Shown here: in pieces, positions 7,159-15,015 of the stretch | Numbering within the stretch: position 1 is the first letter of the stretch | Layout: each line of letters begins with the position of its first letter | Virus record (IMG/VR): IMGVR_UViG_3300005915_000118 | Coordinates: 1-23,563 of that record | Strand: one strand, 5' to 3' | DNA: 23,563 nucleotides | From: a virus | Program-made: the position numbers and the translations under genes | Notes under the pieces: generated by a model | Database searches by the model: none | What the model saw: only the letters and a program-made list of their open reading frames with translations | What the model was told of the DNA's origin: nothing

Positions 7159-8252
7159 ACAAATAAATCCTCTAATGTAGATCTTTCAATTCCATTATAT
7201 TCTAACCCCTGCCAATATGGATAATATTCTCTAGATATATGAACAGATTTTGGTTTTTCCATTACTTTAAAATCCATCTCTCCTTCTGCATTATAAAATT
7301 CAGGAGTTATCCATTCTTTAATTTTGATATCTGTTCCTTTAGTGCTAATACACAATCTCTCTTTAAAATATTTACGTGCGGTATCCCTGTTTTCCCACGA
7401 GCCATAATATGATGTCCCATTGTAATGGCCGCTTTTTGGGATATTTCGTCGTGTATTTTCAATAGGAAGTAATTCATAGATGGCTTTAGTTTCATATTTC
7501 ATCTCACTTACTTGTTTTACATAACGATCTACTAAATTATTTACAGCAGCTTTCATATCATCAAATCTACATATATGATGTCTTATATCGATATTACCAA
7601 AATAAAATTCTACATGATTTATTCCAGGCTCAATAAAGGACTCAAGTCCCATTTCAAGGGCGCCATGGAGTGTTTTATAAGGAACTGAATTTATATTCCA
7701 TCCTGGCCTATACATGCATATAGCATGGCTATCTCCAACAACTAACTTATCCCATGGACCTTTTGGTTTAATAACAATAGCTCTTTTTTGCATTTCTCTT
7801 AAATTGGCGACATCGACTTCAAGAAATTCTTTTATAATTCCTTCTTTGCCGTGCTTGTTTTCGAAATGGTTAAGCTTATTTTCAAGCATTGTAGCATAAT
7901 CTGGCATATTATAATCAATGGAATAAACTTCTCCTTTAAACCATGATATATTTCTAATATTATATGCGTGTGGAAATTCTCTAACACCACCAAAGAAATT
8001 CAAATCAGTAGAATCAGCTTTACGGTCGTTTCCATGATACATGTATAATCTATCATATTTATTAAAGTCTTCGGTTTTGTTTTCTTCTTTAGCCTTCTCT
8101 CCTTGCACGCTAGGTCTTGAAAGACTAACTGTTATATCATCACAATGTCTACTTTGTTTAAGCAAGTCTGCATATATAACTCCTTGTGCAGCTCTATGAC
8201 TTGCTAACTGAAACGATATTGGAATAAATGGAGCGGCAATAACTGATTTCAT
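7155..8252 (-). CDS. SGNH-hydrolase-like protein of the modification cluster, clamp-motif C-terminus
   Basis: 365 residues. The central part has VVGDSHAICMYRPG, a GDSH block I as in SGNH/GDSL enzymes, and downstream YFGNIDIRHHICR, which could supply the block III/V residues. The N-terminus SVIAAPFIPISFQLASHRAA is followed by a Tyr/Asp-rich region. No close family name can be given. The C-terminus ends STLEDLFV, nearly identical to the ends of its two neighbours, and I read it as a sliding-clamp peptide. AAGGA precedes the ATG and the stop overlaps the methyltransferase start. SGNH folds act as esterases or acyl/sugar-transfer enzymes, so a base-decorating or trimming role is a possibility. 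Confidence 0.6.
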   Translation of the reverse strand: MKSVIAAPFIPISFQLASHRAAQGVIYADLLKQSRHCDDITVSLSRPSVQGEKAKEENKTEDFNKYDRLYMYHGNDRKADSTDLNFFGGVREFPHAYNIRNISWFKGEVYSIDYNMPDYATMLENKLNHFENKHGKEGIIKEFLEVDVANLREMQKRAIVIKPKGPWDKLVVGDSHAICMYRPGWNINSVPYKTLHGALEMGLESFIEPGINHVEFYFGNIDIRHHICRFDDMKAAVNNLVDRYVKQVSEMKYETKAIYELLPIENTRRNIPKSGHYNGTSYYGSWENRDTARKYFKERLCISTKGTDIKIKEWITPEFYNAEGEMDFKVMEKPKSVHISREYYPYWQGLEYNGIERSTLEDLFV

Positions 8253-8261
8253 ATCAAATCC

Positions 8262-9344
8262 TTATACAAAAAAACTATCTAATGTGGACCCACTCTTTTT
8301 TTCTTCTATTTGACTAGCAATATCAAAAAATGAATCAAAGGTTAATGGAAGCATTCTTTTTTCTTGAGCTTTTGGATTATCTTTAATTCCTAAAAAGCAA
8401 TTAAATTGACAGAAGGTTATTTCAGTTCCAAATGTAGTTAATTTACCACCACGTTCTAAATTATTTTGAAACCAAAATAAGTCAGAATCTTTTAAATCAA
8501 AAAACTCATACTGATGTTTCTTAACAGACACAATAAATTTTTCCATTATAGAATTATTTGAAAACTTAACATCTGGAAAAACGAACTCAAGACCTCTTTT
8601 TGCTCCTGGACCAACTAAACAATAATCTTCATCTTCATCTATATGAGAAAGATCTATACTTCTAGAAAAATTACAGGGAGGATGATAAGAAAAATAAGGA
8701 CCTATTCCACGATGCTGTAAAAGCCAATCACAGACATCTTTAAGTTTAGATTCTGGATTTTGAACCACATCACTCATTCCCTGTCGATCTAGTTCTTCTA
8801 TCCATCTTATCATATGAGATAATTTAAATGGAGCTTCTTCATTTTGCTCTTGAATTCTAACAAAATTTCTTGATGCTGTTTGAAGACTTGTTTGGAGCTG
8901 AGTAGCTCCCCACACTTTAGTCTTAAAGCGATTTTCATCTAAATTTTTATTGATAAAATCATAATATTCTTCATGTTTAGAATATTCATCAAAATTTATA
9001 ATATTTGAATAATCAGAAGAATCTGTAGCCACTAAAGTTAGTGTTGGCATCCCAACAAATTTAACAGCCATAGCATTTAAAATTTTGTTTTTCATAGAAG
9101 TTTCTTGATTAAAAACAAAATTTTCTAACCAAAAAACTTCAGCATGTTTAGATCTATTTGGATTCCAATATGAAACAGCTGGTCTCATAGCAGATCCAAA
9201 TAAATCTGAAACATCATACTCTTCTAATCTATTTGATTCTCTTAGATATTCTCGTTTAAAGAAATCGATAACCCAATCTCTAAAATAAGAAAAATTATCA
9301 GCATTTTTAAAAGAATTTAATTCTGATAAGTTAAATGTATTCAT
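8262..9344 (-). CDS. HhH/GIG protein resembling alpha-glutamyl/putrescinyl-thymine pyrophosphorylase family, clamp-motif C-terminus
   Basis: 360 residues. The region LLQHRGIGPYFSYHPPCNFSRS followed by DYCLVGPGAKRGLEF and later TTFGTEITFCQFNCF resembles the helical, DNA-glycosylase-like aGPT-Pplase/HMUDK_hel family (GIGxFxAxQ..., GPGsxRGL..., LCEFxKY). Iyer and colleagues predicted this family to act on hydroxymethylpyrimidines in phage DNA, and the 5-hmdU DNA kinases contain it. The similarity is by eye and partial. The protein ends SGSTLDSFFV, the same clamp-type tail as the next two genes. There is no strong Shine-Dalgarno. The setting beside a gp42-type hydroxymethylase supports a DNA modification role. 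Confidence 0.55.
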   Translation of the reverse strand: MNTFNLSELNSFKNADNFSYFRDWVIDFFKREYLRESNRLEEYDVSDLFGSAMRPAVSYWNPNRSKHAEVFWLENFVFNQETSMKNKILNAMAVKFVGMPTLTLVATDSSDYSNIINFDEYSKHEEYYDFINKNLDENRFKTKVWGATQLQTSLQTASRNFVRIQEQNEEAPFKLSHMIRWIEELDRQGMSDVVQNPESKLKDVCDWLLQHRGIGPYFSYHPPCNFSRSIDLSHIDEDEDYCLVGPGAKRGLEFVFPDVKFSNNSIMEKFIVSVKKHQYEFFDLKDSDLFWFQNNLERGGKLTTFGTEITFCQFNCFLGIKDNPKAQEKRMLPLTFDSFFDIASQIEEKKSGSTLDSFFV

Positions 9345-9347
9345 ATA

Positions 9348-9764
9348 TTAAAATGGTACTTCATTAACATTATATGATAAATCATCATCTGTTTCAATAT
9401 GTTCTCGATTTCCGATCATAACAACTTTACTTTTATTTGGCATAATTTTTCTAACTTCATCTGCCTGAATCGGATCATCTTCAAAATGATAAACGACACA
9501 AACACCAATCTCATATAAATGTTTAAGAGTTTTGGCTTTATGTTCTCCAGATGAAAGTCTACCATAGAGAACATCTGTTCTTGATAAAGGATTAAAGAAT
9601 ACAAAGTTATTTATACCTCTTCCTCGAAGCATACTGAGAGTTTCATCTTTTTGTTGATAAGATCTTCCGGTAACAATAATATCATCTGGGCCAGGTCTTA
9701 AACCTTCATGTTGAGCACCCATAAAAATAACTCCGTCTATATCATAACTATTTAATGTAATCAT
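9348..9764 (-). CDS. HAD-superfamily-like phosphatase/hydrolase
   Basis: 138 residues. Motif I DIDGV (D8, D10) starts the protein, VTGR gives the motif II Thr, HKAKTLKHL could supply the motif III Lys, and HFEDDPIQADEV the acidic motif IV. This is a minimal, capless HAD domain. Its ATG overlaps the stop of the myo-inositol-phosphate synthase gene, so the two are tightly coupled. Dephosphorylating inositol phosphate would be a natural partner reaction, but substrate specificity cannot be read from the sequence. Polynucleotide or nucleotide phosphatase activity is an alternative. Confidence 0.7.
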   Translation of the reverse strand: MITLNSYDIDGVIFMGAQHEGLRPGPDDIIVTGRSYQQKDETLSMLRGRGINNFVFFNPLSRTDVLYGRLSSGEHKAKTLKHLYEIGVCVVYHFEDDPIQADEVRKIMPNKSKVVMIGNREHIETDDDLSYNVNEVPF

Positions 9765-11041
9765 TATTCATAATCCGTTTGTGATGATTGAAAAGTATAA
9801 TCTAAATTATCAGCTTTTGGATTGTTTAAAACCAACTGTTTTTTAGTAAGACTAGTAAGTTCTCTTCTTGCTAAAGCATCACACTCAAATTTAGCATCTT
9901 CTGTCTTGAGTTGAAGAGGCGGGGTTTTCTGAGTCCAAGCTGAAGGACCTCTTAAGTATCCAACGACTCCAAGTTCAGAAGCCACCTTACAAAATCTAAT
10001 AGCAGATATTACAACTCCACCGGAATTTGGAGAATCTTGAACAGATAATCTAGCAGTCAATTCATATCTGGCCCCACCAAATCCATAAGCAATAATATCA
10101 AAATTGGCTATCTTATTATCAGTTCCAATATATTCTCCGCCAGGTTTTTGCATAACTGTTAATGATGGGCCTGCAAATAAAGTCATACCAGCAATAGATT
10201 CATCTCTTACAGAATTTTGACCCTTTAAAACATTTTCTTTTGAAATATGCTTATCATGAAGTCTATATTCTTTAGCCATATTAAGAAAATCGCAATTGGC
10301 TGTTCTACCAGTTCTTATTCCTTCTTGGCCCTGAGTTGAGCCAGAGGCCATATTAGTCTGAATATGTTGTGTAACCAACAGCCCAGAATCTAACATTGCT
10401 CCCTGAAGAACTTCTGATAATCTAGAAGCTCCCCAAGCCGATCTCATATCATTACCAACAATAGTTAATCCTTTGTCAATAAATTTTTGTTCAATTCTCT
10501 TTGTTGTCTTTGTATCAATAAGAGTTGGTATGCAATTTACAAAATGAACTCCAGCTTCTAAAGCTGCATCAACATAAAACTTAGTTGCCTTTTCAGATCC
10601 AACTGGAAGATAATTAACTAACACATCTACTTCATATTTTTTTAAAATATCTACAATATCATCATATGATTTTGCTGATTCAGCCCCAGTTCTAAAAGAA
10701 ACTGCTTCTGGATATTCCAACATATGTGGTGCAATTCCATCTAATTCTGGGCCAGAATAAACCATTGCATTTTTAGATACACAAGTATCATCAATAGTTT
10801 CAACATGATCCATTGCGCAATTTGGTTTTGCTCTAAGAGCTACAGATAGATGTCTGTTTACTTTTCGCCTATCAACATCGAATCCAACTACAAATTGAAG
10901 ATCATTAACAGTATAACCTCCAATGTCTGAATACATTAATCCAACTTTATCTTGTGGATTTTGTATATAGTATTGAACACCTTCTACTAGGGATTTAGCA
11001 CAGTTTCCTGCGCCAATAATTCCAACTTTAATTTTTGACAT
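9764..11041 (-). CDS. myo-Inositol-1-phosphate synthase homologue
   Basis: 425 residues, somewhat longer than bacterial MIPS (about 360-390). NAD-binding GIIGAGNCAKSLVEGVQYY at residues 8-26, then FVVGFDVDRRKV, YLPVGSEKATKFYVDAALEAGV, IVGNDMRSAWGAS and DFLNMAKEYRLHDKHISK, matching MIPS GxGNCxSSLVxGxxYY, PVGSExATxFYAxAAL, VGDDxKSQxGAT and DFxNMxxxxRLxxKxISK. The end TQKTPPLQ matches the conserved SxxxxKxPPxQ. The enzyme converts glucose-6-phosphate to inositol-3-phosphate. AAAGGAG lies directly upstream. In a phage, between dCMP deaminase and DNA-modification proteins, it may supply inositol for a DNA base adduct rather than for lipids. Confidence 0.88.
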   Translation of the reverse strand: MSKIKVGIIGAGNCAKSLVEGVQYYIQNPQDKVGLMYSDIGGYTVNDLQFVVGFDVDRRKVNRHLSVALRAKPNCAMDHVETIDDTCVSKNAMVYSGPELDGIAPHMLEYPEAVSFRTGAESAKSYDDIVDILKKYEVDVLVNYLPVGSEKATKFYVDAALEAGVHFVNCIPTLIDTKTTKRIEQKFIDKGLTIVGNDMRSAWGASRLSEVLQGAMLDSGLLVTQHIQTNMASGSTQGQEGIRTGRTANCDFLNMAKEYRLHDKHISKENVLKGQNSVRDESIAGMTLFAGPSLTVMQKPGGEYIGTDNKIANFDIIAYGFGGARYELTARLSVQDSPNSGGVVISAIRFCKVASELGVVGYLRGPSAWTQKTPPLQLKTEDAKFECDALARRELTSLTKKQLVLNNPKADNLDYTFQSSQTDYE

Positions 11042-11105
11042 ATTGTTCTCCTTTATATCAGTTTTTTACGTGGCAATTTGTCTGGAGCAGAGTAGGCCAC
11101 AAATA

Positions 11106-11579
11106 TTACTCTTTAGTGTCTGCATATTTAATAATAATCACTTCAATATTTGATTCATTATATAATTTCTCAGATTTTAACCATTCTTCGTTCCAATGAT
11201 CTGATTTATAAATATCTTCTTCTCTTATTACAACTGTATTTATGCCAGATTGAATAATAGACAAAGCACATTTTGAACATGTAGGAAGACCACACGAATA
11301 AAGCGTAGAATCTTTTAAAGAAACTCCAATCAAATTCGCATTATGCATTGCATTTAATTCAGCATGAATAGTCAATCCATATTTAACTTCTCTATTATTT
11401 AGTCTTTCCTCGGTATCATCAATTCCTCTTGGAAACCCATTATAACCAGTTGATAATATCTGGCCTGTTTCTGGAAACACTACTACAGCACCTACACAAG
11501 TAGACGGATCTTTACTCCATGTTGAAACAGACTTAGCAAGATTCATATATCTAATATGCCATTTTAAACTAGTGTACAT
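11106..11579 (-). CDS. cd: dCMP deaminase
   Basis: 157 residues from ATG 11579 (MYTSLKWHIRYMNLAKSVST...). The zinc site is complete: HAE (72-74) and PTCSKC (99-104). WSKDPSTCVGAVVV and GYNGFPRGIDD are typical of T4-type dCMP deaminases, which make dUMP and help set the dCTP/dTTP balance. The enzyme competes with dCMP hydroxymethylase for dCMP, and both are encoded together as in T4-like genomes. The start overlaps the small membrane gene by 11 bases. An upstream TTG is in frame but less likely. Confidence 0.93.
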   Translation of the reverse strand: MYTSLKWHIRYMNLAKSVSTWSKDPSTCVGAVVVFPETGQILSTGYNGFPRGIDDTEERLNNREVKYGLTIHAELNAMHNANLIGVSLKDSTLYSCGLPTCSKCALSIIQSGINTVVIREEDIYKSDHWNEEWLKSEKLYNESNIEVIIIKYADTKE

Positions 11580-11775
11580 ACTTATCACCAACAAAAAATA
11601 AAAGTTTAGACGCGCTTAATATCGCTACTCCTGATATTTGAAAATACATAATTGATAAAGATAATGAATAGTGTATAAGCACATATTTTCCAATTGGAAT
11701 TATTAAATAACCATTCAATAAAATAAGTAAAAGTATTACAATTATAACTTTAATCATTTCCCCACACTTTCTCAT
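11569..11775 (-). CDS. Small membrane protein between the hydroxymethylase and dCMP deaminase genes
   Basis: 68 residues with two hydrophobic segments: VIIVILLLILLNGYLIIPIG near the N-terminus and a second around YFQISGVAILSASKLLFFV. It overlaps the hydroxymethylase gene upstream and dCMP deaminase downstream. The start may be ATG 11775 (AAGAAG upstream) or ATG 11757 (GGGGAA very close). No family recognised. Confidence 0.6.
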   Translation of the reverse strand: MRKCGEMIKVIIVILLLILLNGYLIIPIGKYVLIHYSLSLSIMYFQISGVAILSASKLLFFVGDKYVH

Positions 11776-12478
11776 ATTCTTCTTTTGTTATACTAGAAAG
11801 TCTAAGTTTATCCCAGGCTTCAACCATCCAAAAATGTTTTTCATAAATATGAAGAGAACCAACTTGCCAAATAATTTTATGAGAAGTGAGACGCAATGAA
11901 GTTGAAACCAAACCAGCTACATAATCCTGCCAAGCATAATCATTACGATAGCCAAACACCACATCATTGCTTCTCATTTGTACAATAACAACAAGCTCGT
12001 CATTTCTTATGAGATATTGAACAGTATTTGTACAAATAAAATCTGACATTCCATCTCTATTATAATCAGTATGCATAGTAGGTCTAGTATATATCATAAT
12101 AGCTCTACGAGAATCTGGATTTAATCTTAATTCTTTTACTACATTCCAATACTGAGCACCATTATGATGAGTACAATTATTTGAATCAGACCAAACACAC
12201 CAACCATAATTAGAATTAATTTCTCCAGATGGCGTAGAAACACTTTGCCAAATAGCTGGAACTTTTCCTTCTATATCATCAACATTGAGAGACATACTAT
12301 TATACCAATTTAGCTCTCTTTTAATATACTCATGATTTAACGGTCCAAATATTAACGGCTCATTAGCTTCGAAAGAAGCTCCTTGAATTTCAAGAGTTTT
12401 AACGCTGGTTTTATCTATAACAAAATTTTCATTTGCTAATTCATCTGAAAATGAATTTCTAATATATTCTACATTCAT
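11750..12478 (-). CDS. 42: dCMP hydroxymethylase (T4 gp42-like)
   Basis: 242 residues (T4 gp42: 246). Very close to T4: VIDKTSVKTLEIQGASFEAN, EINSNYGWCVWS, NPDSRRAIMIYTRPTM, DFICTNTVQYLIR and MRSNDVVFGYRNDYAW. The thymidylate-synthase nucleophile is Cys149. Asp180 (in YRND) replaces the Asn of thymidylate synthases, the substitution that gives T4 gp42 specificity for dCMP. It makes hydroxymethyl-dCMP from dCMP and methylene-tetrahydrofolate, so the phage genome probably contains 5-hydroxymethylcytosine or something built on it. The start overlaps the preceding gene (ATGT/TGA region). Confidence 0.94.
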   Translation of the reverse strand: MNVEYIRNSFSDELANENFVIDKTSVKTLEIQGASFEANEPLIFGPLNHEYIKRELNWYNSMSLNVDDIEGKVPAIWQSVSTPSGEINSNYGWCVWSDSNNCTHHNGAQYWNVVKELRLNPDSRRAIMIYTRPTMHTDYNRDGMSDFICTNTVQYLIRNDELVVIVQMRSNDVVFGYRNDYAWQDYVAGLVSTSLRLTSHKIIWQVGSLHIYEKHFWMVEAWDKLRLSSITKEEYEKVWGND

Positions 12479-12954
12479 GTTTTTTTCCTGTTCAGAAAAT
12501 CTCTATCATCTTGCTGGCCTTCTATTTTACCACGAGAATAAGAGACAAAAAATGAAGCATAATTAATTAAGTCTTTAGCAGAATCTTCAAGAGATTCAAA
12601 ATTTTGGCTATAAAAAGAATCGTGTTCCATTGCTTCCATCACAGATTTAATACGAAGCATTTTAGCATGCATTATTTCATATATTGTCTTACATCCAGTT
12701 GGATAGTAATCTGACTGAAGAATAGTTGATTTATCATTTTGATAATCAGCAGATTTTGCTCTCTGAGTTTCTATACACTCTCTTAATATTTCTATAGATT
12801 CTTTTTCTTGTACTAAATCAGGCGATTCTTTTTCTCCTGAATCTCTATCTTTTTGAAGCACTTTAATATACCTTCCATCTTTATCTCTAATAAAAGAAGC
12901 ACTCAACAAATCTTCTTCGTTACAATAATTATTCTTTATATCATCTTTATACAT
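12475..12954 (-). CDS. DUF1599/Nmad1-like (MazG-type all-alpha) protein
   Basis: 159 residues. The C-terminal two thirds, AKSADYQNDKS...SDYYPTGCKTIYEIMHAKMLRIKSVMEAM...NFESLEDSAKDLINYASFF, follows the pattern of DUF1599, called nucleotide modification associated domain 1: a short K-x-x-DY motif, then K-x-LRI and NxESxxDSxxDLINYA. These proteins are related to all-alpha NTP pyrophosphatases and occur in phages with modified bases. The N-terminal 50 residues are charged and variable. Placed immediately before the hydroxymethylase, it may remove unmodified dCTP or regulate the pool; that is inference. Confidence 0.62.
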   Translation of the reverse strand: MYKDDIKNNYCNEEDLLSASFIRDKDGRYIKVLQKDRDSGEKESPDLVQEKESIEILRECIETQRAKSADYQNDKSTILQSDYYPTGCKTIYEIMHAKMLRIKSVMEAMEHDSFYSQNFESLEDSAKDLINYASFFVSYSRGKIEGQQDDRDFLNRKKT

Positions 12955-12971
12955 TATAACACATCCTATAC

Positions 12972-13586
12972 TTATTGTAAATTGTTTTCTATTCTTATTA
13001 TTGTCTGCATGCGTAATAAATCAGCGGCAATATCATGTGTACATAAGTGTTTAACAAAACTATCTTTAAAGTCATCTGTTACAAAATCATCTCTTGTATT
13101 AGAATCTTCTCCAAATTTAGTCATGATCCAAGTTCTTATATCTCTTACTTGCCAATACTTAAGAATATTACTCACTGAATTATCTATAGTTGCTTTTGAA
13201 AGCATGACATCAAGAACAATTGGGTCATAACTATTACCACGGGTCCAACTATATTTAATTGGTTTATATTTTTTTAAGTATTCTTCAAAACTCGTAATGA
13301 ATTCATTTAAATCAAGATCATCTGAAGATGGTGTTAACTGTTTTCTAGCATCTGACGGAAGACCTTTCCACCACTTTAATGAATCCTTATCTAGAATATA
13401 ATTGTGATTTTTAATAATCTTTTCAAAATCTAGTTTTTCATAAAAACATTCACTCACAATTTCTTTAAATTGATATGGATCATTACTAACAAATCTATTT
13501 CTATCAAAACAAAATGCTGCCAAACAAACGGGTGCGGCAGTCATAGAATTATTTCCTACTGTTTCAAAATCATAAATTACATCCAT
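12972..13586 (-). CDS. dexA: DexA-like 3'-5' exonuclease (DnaQ fold)
   Basis: 204 residues from ATG 13586 (MDVIYDFETVGNN...). The DEDD motifs are visible: DFE (D6, E8) in motif I, the GNSYDPIVLDVM segment for motif II and HDIAADLLRM for motif III. T4 DexA (227 residues) has the same DFETxG opening. T4 DexA degrades single-stranded DNA ends. The start is 2 bases after the stop of the nuclease-like gene; an in-frame TTG at 13601 is rejected. The gene ends just upstream of the DUF1599-like gene. Confidence 0.82.
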   Translation of the reverse strand: MDVIYDFETVGNNSMTAAPVCLAAFCFDRNRFVSNDPYQFKEIVSECFYEKLDFEKIIKNHNYILDKDSLKWWKGLPSDARKQLTPSSDDLDLNEFITSFEEYLKKYKPIKYSWTRGNSYDPIVLDVMLSKATIDNSVSNILKYWQVRDIRTWIMTKFGEDSNTRDDFVTDDFKDSFVKHLCTHDIAADLLRMQTIIRIENNLQ

Positions 13587-13588
13587 TT

Positions 13589-14056
13589 TTATTGTTTCCA
13601 ACTTGAGGTTGATAAATCATATAAAGCATTAATAATTTCTGGCTCATTATATGACATCACTTTTGTCATTTTAGAAAGTGGATACATTCTAGTTTCTTGA
13701 CCTTTGTCATACCCAAATCCAGTTACTACATCATATTTTTTGTCTTCGGCATAATATACATTAATAACTTCATCTCTTGCAGCAGGATTATTAATAAAAT
13801 AAAGTTCATCACAAGTATCTGCTTTATACCATTGAGATGTTTCTAATGGCATAGAATTATATTTTCTTATTACGGTTCTAAGTTTGCATTCAATTTTAAG
13901 TGGAACGCCAGCTTTTTCTGCTATAATATCTTTATGCATGTCATATTGATTATCACTATATGATATATTTAAATAAAAAGGAGAACTTTCAAGATAGTTT
14001 AAAACAAGTTCTTCTCCTATACTTCCGGCTTTTGTAATTTTTTCTTTTCTATCCAT
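13589..14056 (-). CDS. PD-(D/E)XK nuclease-like protein
   Basis: 155 residues. GSIGEELVLNYLESS (conserved first-helix Glu), then DMHKDIIAEKAGVPLKIECKLR: the Asp of KDI and the ExK of IECK form the usual restriction-endonuclease-fold active site. No accessory domain is present. AAGGATTTAAGT precedes the ATG. It lies just upstream of the DexA-like exonuclease, so the pair could process DNA ends or degrade host DNA. Substrate unknown. Confidence 0.65.
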   Translation of the reverse strand: MDRKEKITKAGSIGEELVLNYLESSPFYLNISYSDNQYDMHKDIIAEKAGVPLKIECKLRTVIRKYNSMPLETSQWYKADTCDELYFINNPAARDEVINVYYAEDKKYDVVTGFGYDKGQETRMYPLSKMTKVMSYNEPEIINALYDLSTSSWKQ

Positions 14057-14058
14057 AC

Positions 14059-14358
14059 TTAAATCCTTAATAATATTTTATCATTAAATTCTTTTCTTAT
14101 TTTATCTCTTTTTTGTGGTACTTCTGTTTCTAAATTTACTAATTTCCAAGATACATCATAACCAATTACTTTTGGCATAAAAAATCCTGCTAAATTAGTT
14201 TTTTTATAGATAGAATGAGCATATAACAAACTTCCACAAATACATCTAACTTCACCTTGGCGAACTTCTTTTTTCTCAAAAGACTCTAATTGTGAAGAAA
14301 AATAATTCACAACCGAATACGTTATATCACCTTCTTTATAAAATACTGTTGTTGTCAT
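14059..14358 (-). CDS. Hypothetical protein with an RCICGS segment
   Basis: 99 residues from ATG 14358 (MTTTVFYKEGDITYSVVNYF...). An earlier in-frame start at 14442 would lie inside the MazG-like gene and is rejected. One CxC pair (RCICGS) is the only noticeable motif; the C-terminus is basic (KRDKIRKEFNDKILLRI). It starts 4 bases after the MazG-like gene. No family recognised. Confidence 0.62.
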   Translation of the reverse strand: MTTTVFYKEGDITYSVVNYFSSQLESFEKKEVRQGEVRCICGSLLYAHSIYKKTNLAGFFMPKVIGYDVSWKLVNLETEVPQKRDKIRKEFNDKILLRI

Positions 14359-14362
14359 TAAT

Positions 14363-14818
14363 TTAATCCTTTGTTGGATACACACACTCATCAACACAAT
14401 CATATCCATCACAGCCATCACACATTTCGCGTAAAAGACCATAATTACCAGTATGATCAGGAGCTACCCAATCATCTGGCTTCATAAGATCTGGAAGTCC
14501 GAGTGGATTAGGTCTTCCTTCTTTAATGCCAACAGTTTTTGACATATTAGCTCTTAACACCTCATCCCATGCTTTATAAGCATCTACAGTAAACGAATCT
14601 AAAGTTCCTATAGCAACCACACATATATCAACAAGGGCATCTACGACTTCTTCTGGATTGTCTTTATTATCTTCTAATTCGTTTAATTCTTCACGAATAA
14701 AATCTATACGAAACTGTAAAAAAGTATTAAGAGTTTCTTTATCCATTTGTTTTATAGTAGAATGAACATTATAATGTCTATGCATTTCATTAATATCTTT
14801 TACCCAATCTTCACTCAT
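14363..14818 (-). CDS. MazG-like nucleotide pyrophosphohydrolase
   Basis: 151 residues. The all-alpha NTP-PPase metal site is visible: EELNEL (E43, E44, E47) and VVDALVDICVVAIGTLD (D60, D64). The C-terminal part KAWDEVLRANMSKTVGIKEGRPNPLGLPDLMKP is the conserved substrate-side segment of phage MazG/HisE-like proteins. It ends with a Cys-rich tail (CDGCDGYDCVDEC) that could bind a metal, which is unusual. The start overlaps the preceding gene (ATGA) and follows AGGAGA. Likely function is hydrolysis of a (d)NTP or alarmone to the monophosphate; in this context possibly sanitising the pool of non-modified nucleotides. Confidence 0.83.
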   Translation of the reverse strand: MSEDWVKDINEMHRHYNVHSTIKQMDKETLNTFLQFRIDFIREELNELEDNKDNPEEVVDALVDICVVAIGTLDSFTVDAYKAWDEVLRANMSKTVGIKEGRPNPLGLPDLMKPDDWVAPDHTGNYGLLREMCDGCDGYDCVDECVYPTKD

Positions 14819-15015
14819 TTATTTCTCCTTAATAAGGTATCAAACAAAGAAAACTTACTAGAAGATTCATCATATTTTCTTTGGCTTTCCCATAATTGTT
14901 GTTGTAACATATGAATAGTATTTCTTGCATCAGCAAGAGATTCTCTTAATTGAGAATTTTCTTTTTTCAAAAGATTAAAAATTTGTTCGTCTTCTGGAGG
15001 ATCAGTAATTGGCAT
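14815..15015 (-). CDS. Small coiled-coil protein with SLFD-type C-terminus
   Basis: 66 residues. Residues 10-50 form a Leu/Gln/Glu-rich heptad pattern (FNLLKKENSQLRESLADARN..., then HMLQQQLWES), a likely coiled coil. The C-terminus SSSKFSLFDTLLRRNK contains SLFD, similar to the end of T4/RB69 DNA polymerase (KKASLFDMFDF as I recall), which binds gp45. It might therefore be a clamp-binding adaptor such as a gp33-like late-transcription coactivator; this is speculative. The ATG follows the upstream stop directly. Confidence 0.65.
   Translation of the reverse strand: MPITDPPEDEQIFNLLKKENSQLRESLADARNTIHMLQQQLWESQRKYDESSSKFSLFDTLLRRNK

Noticed and set aside
11042-11105. Short frame ending VAYSAPDKLPRKKLI and a GTGGC/GCCAC inverted repeat between dCMP deaminase and MIPS genes
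   Set aside because: Only about 15 codons with no good start; the inverted repeat has a long loop and no clear T-tract. It may be a remnant but cannot be supported.
12853-13230. Plus-strand frame of 125 codons
   Set aside because: Antisense of the DexA-like and DUF1599-like genes; low-complexity, no ribosome binding site.
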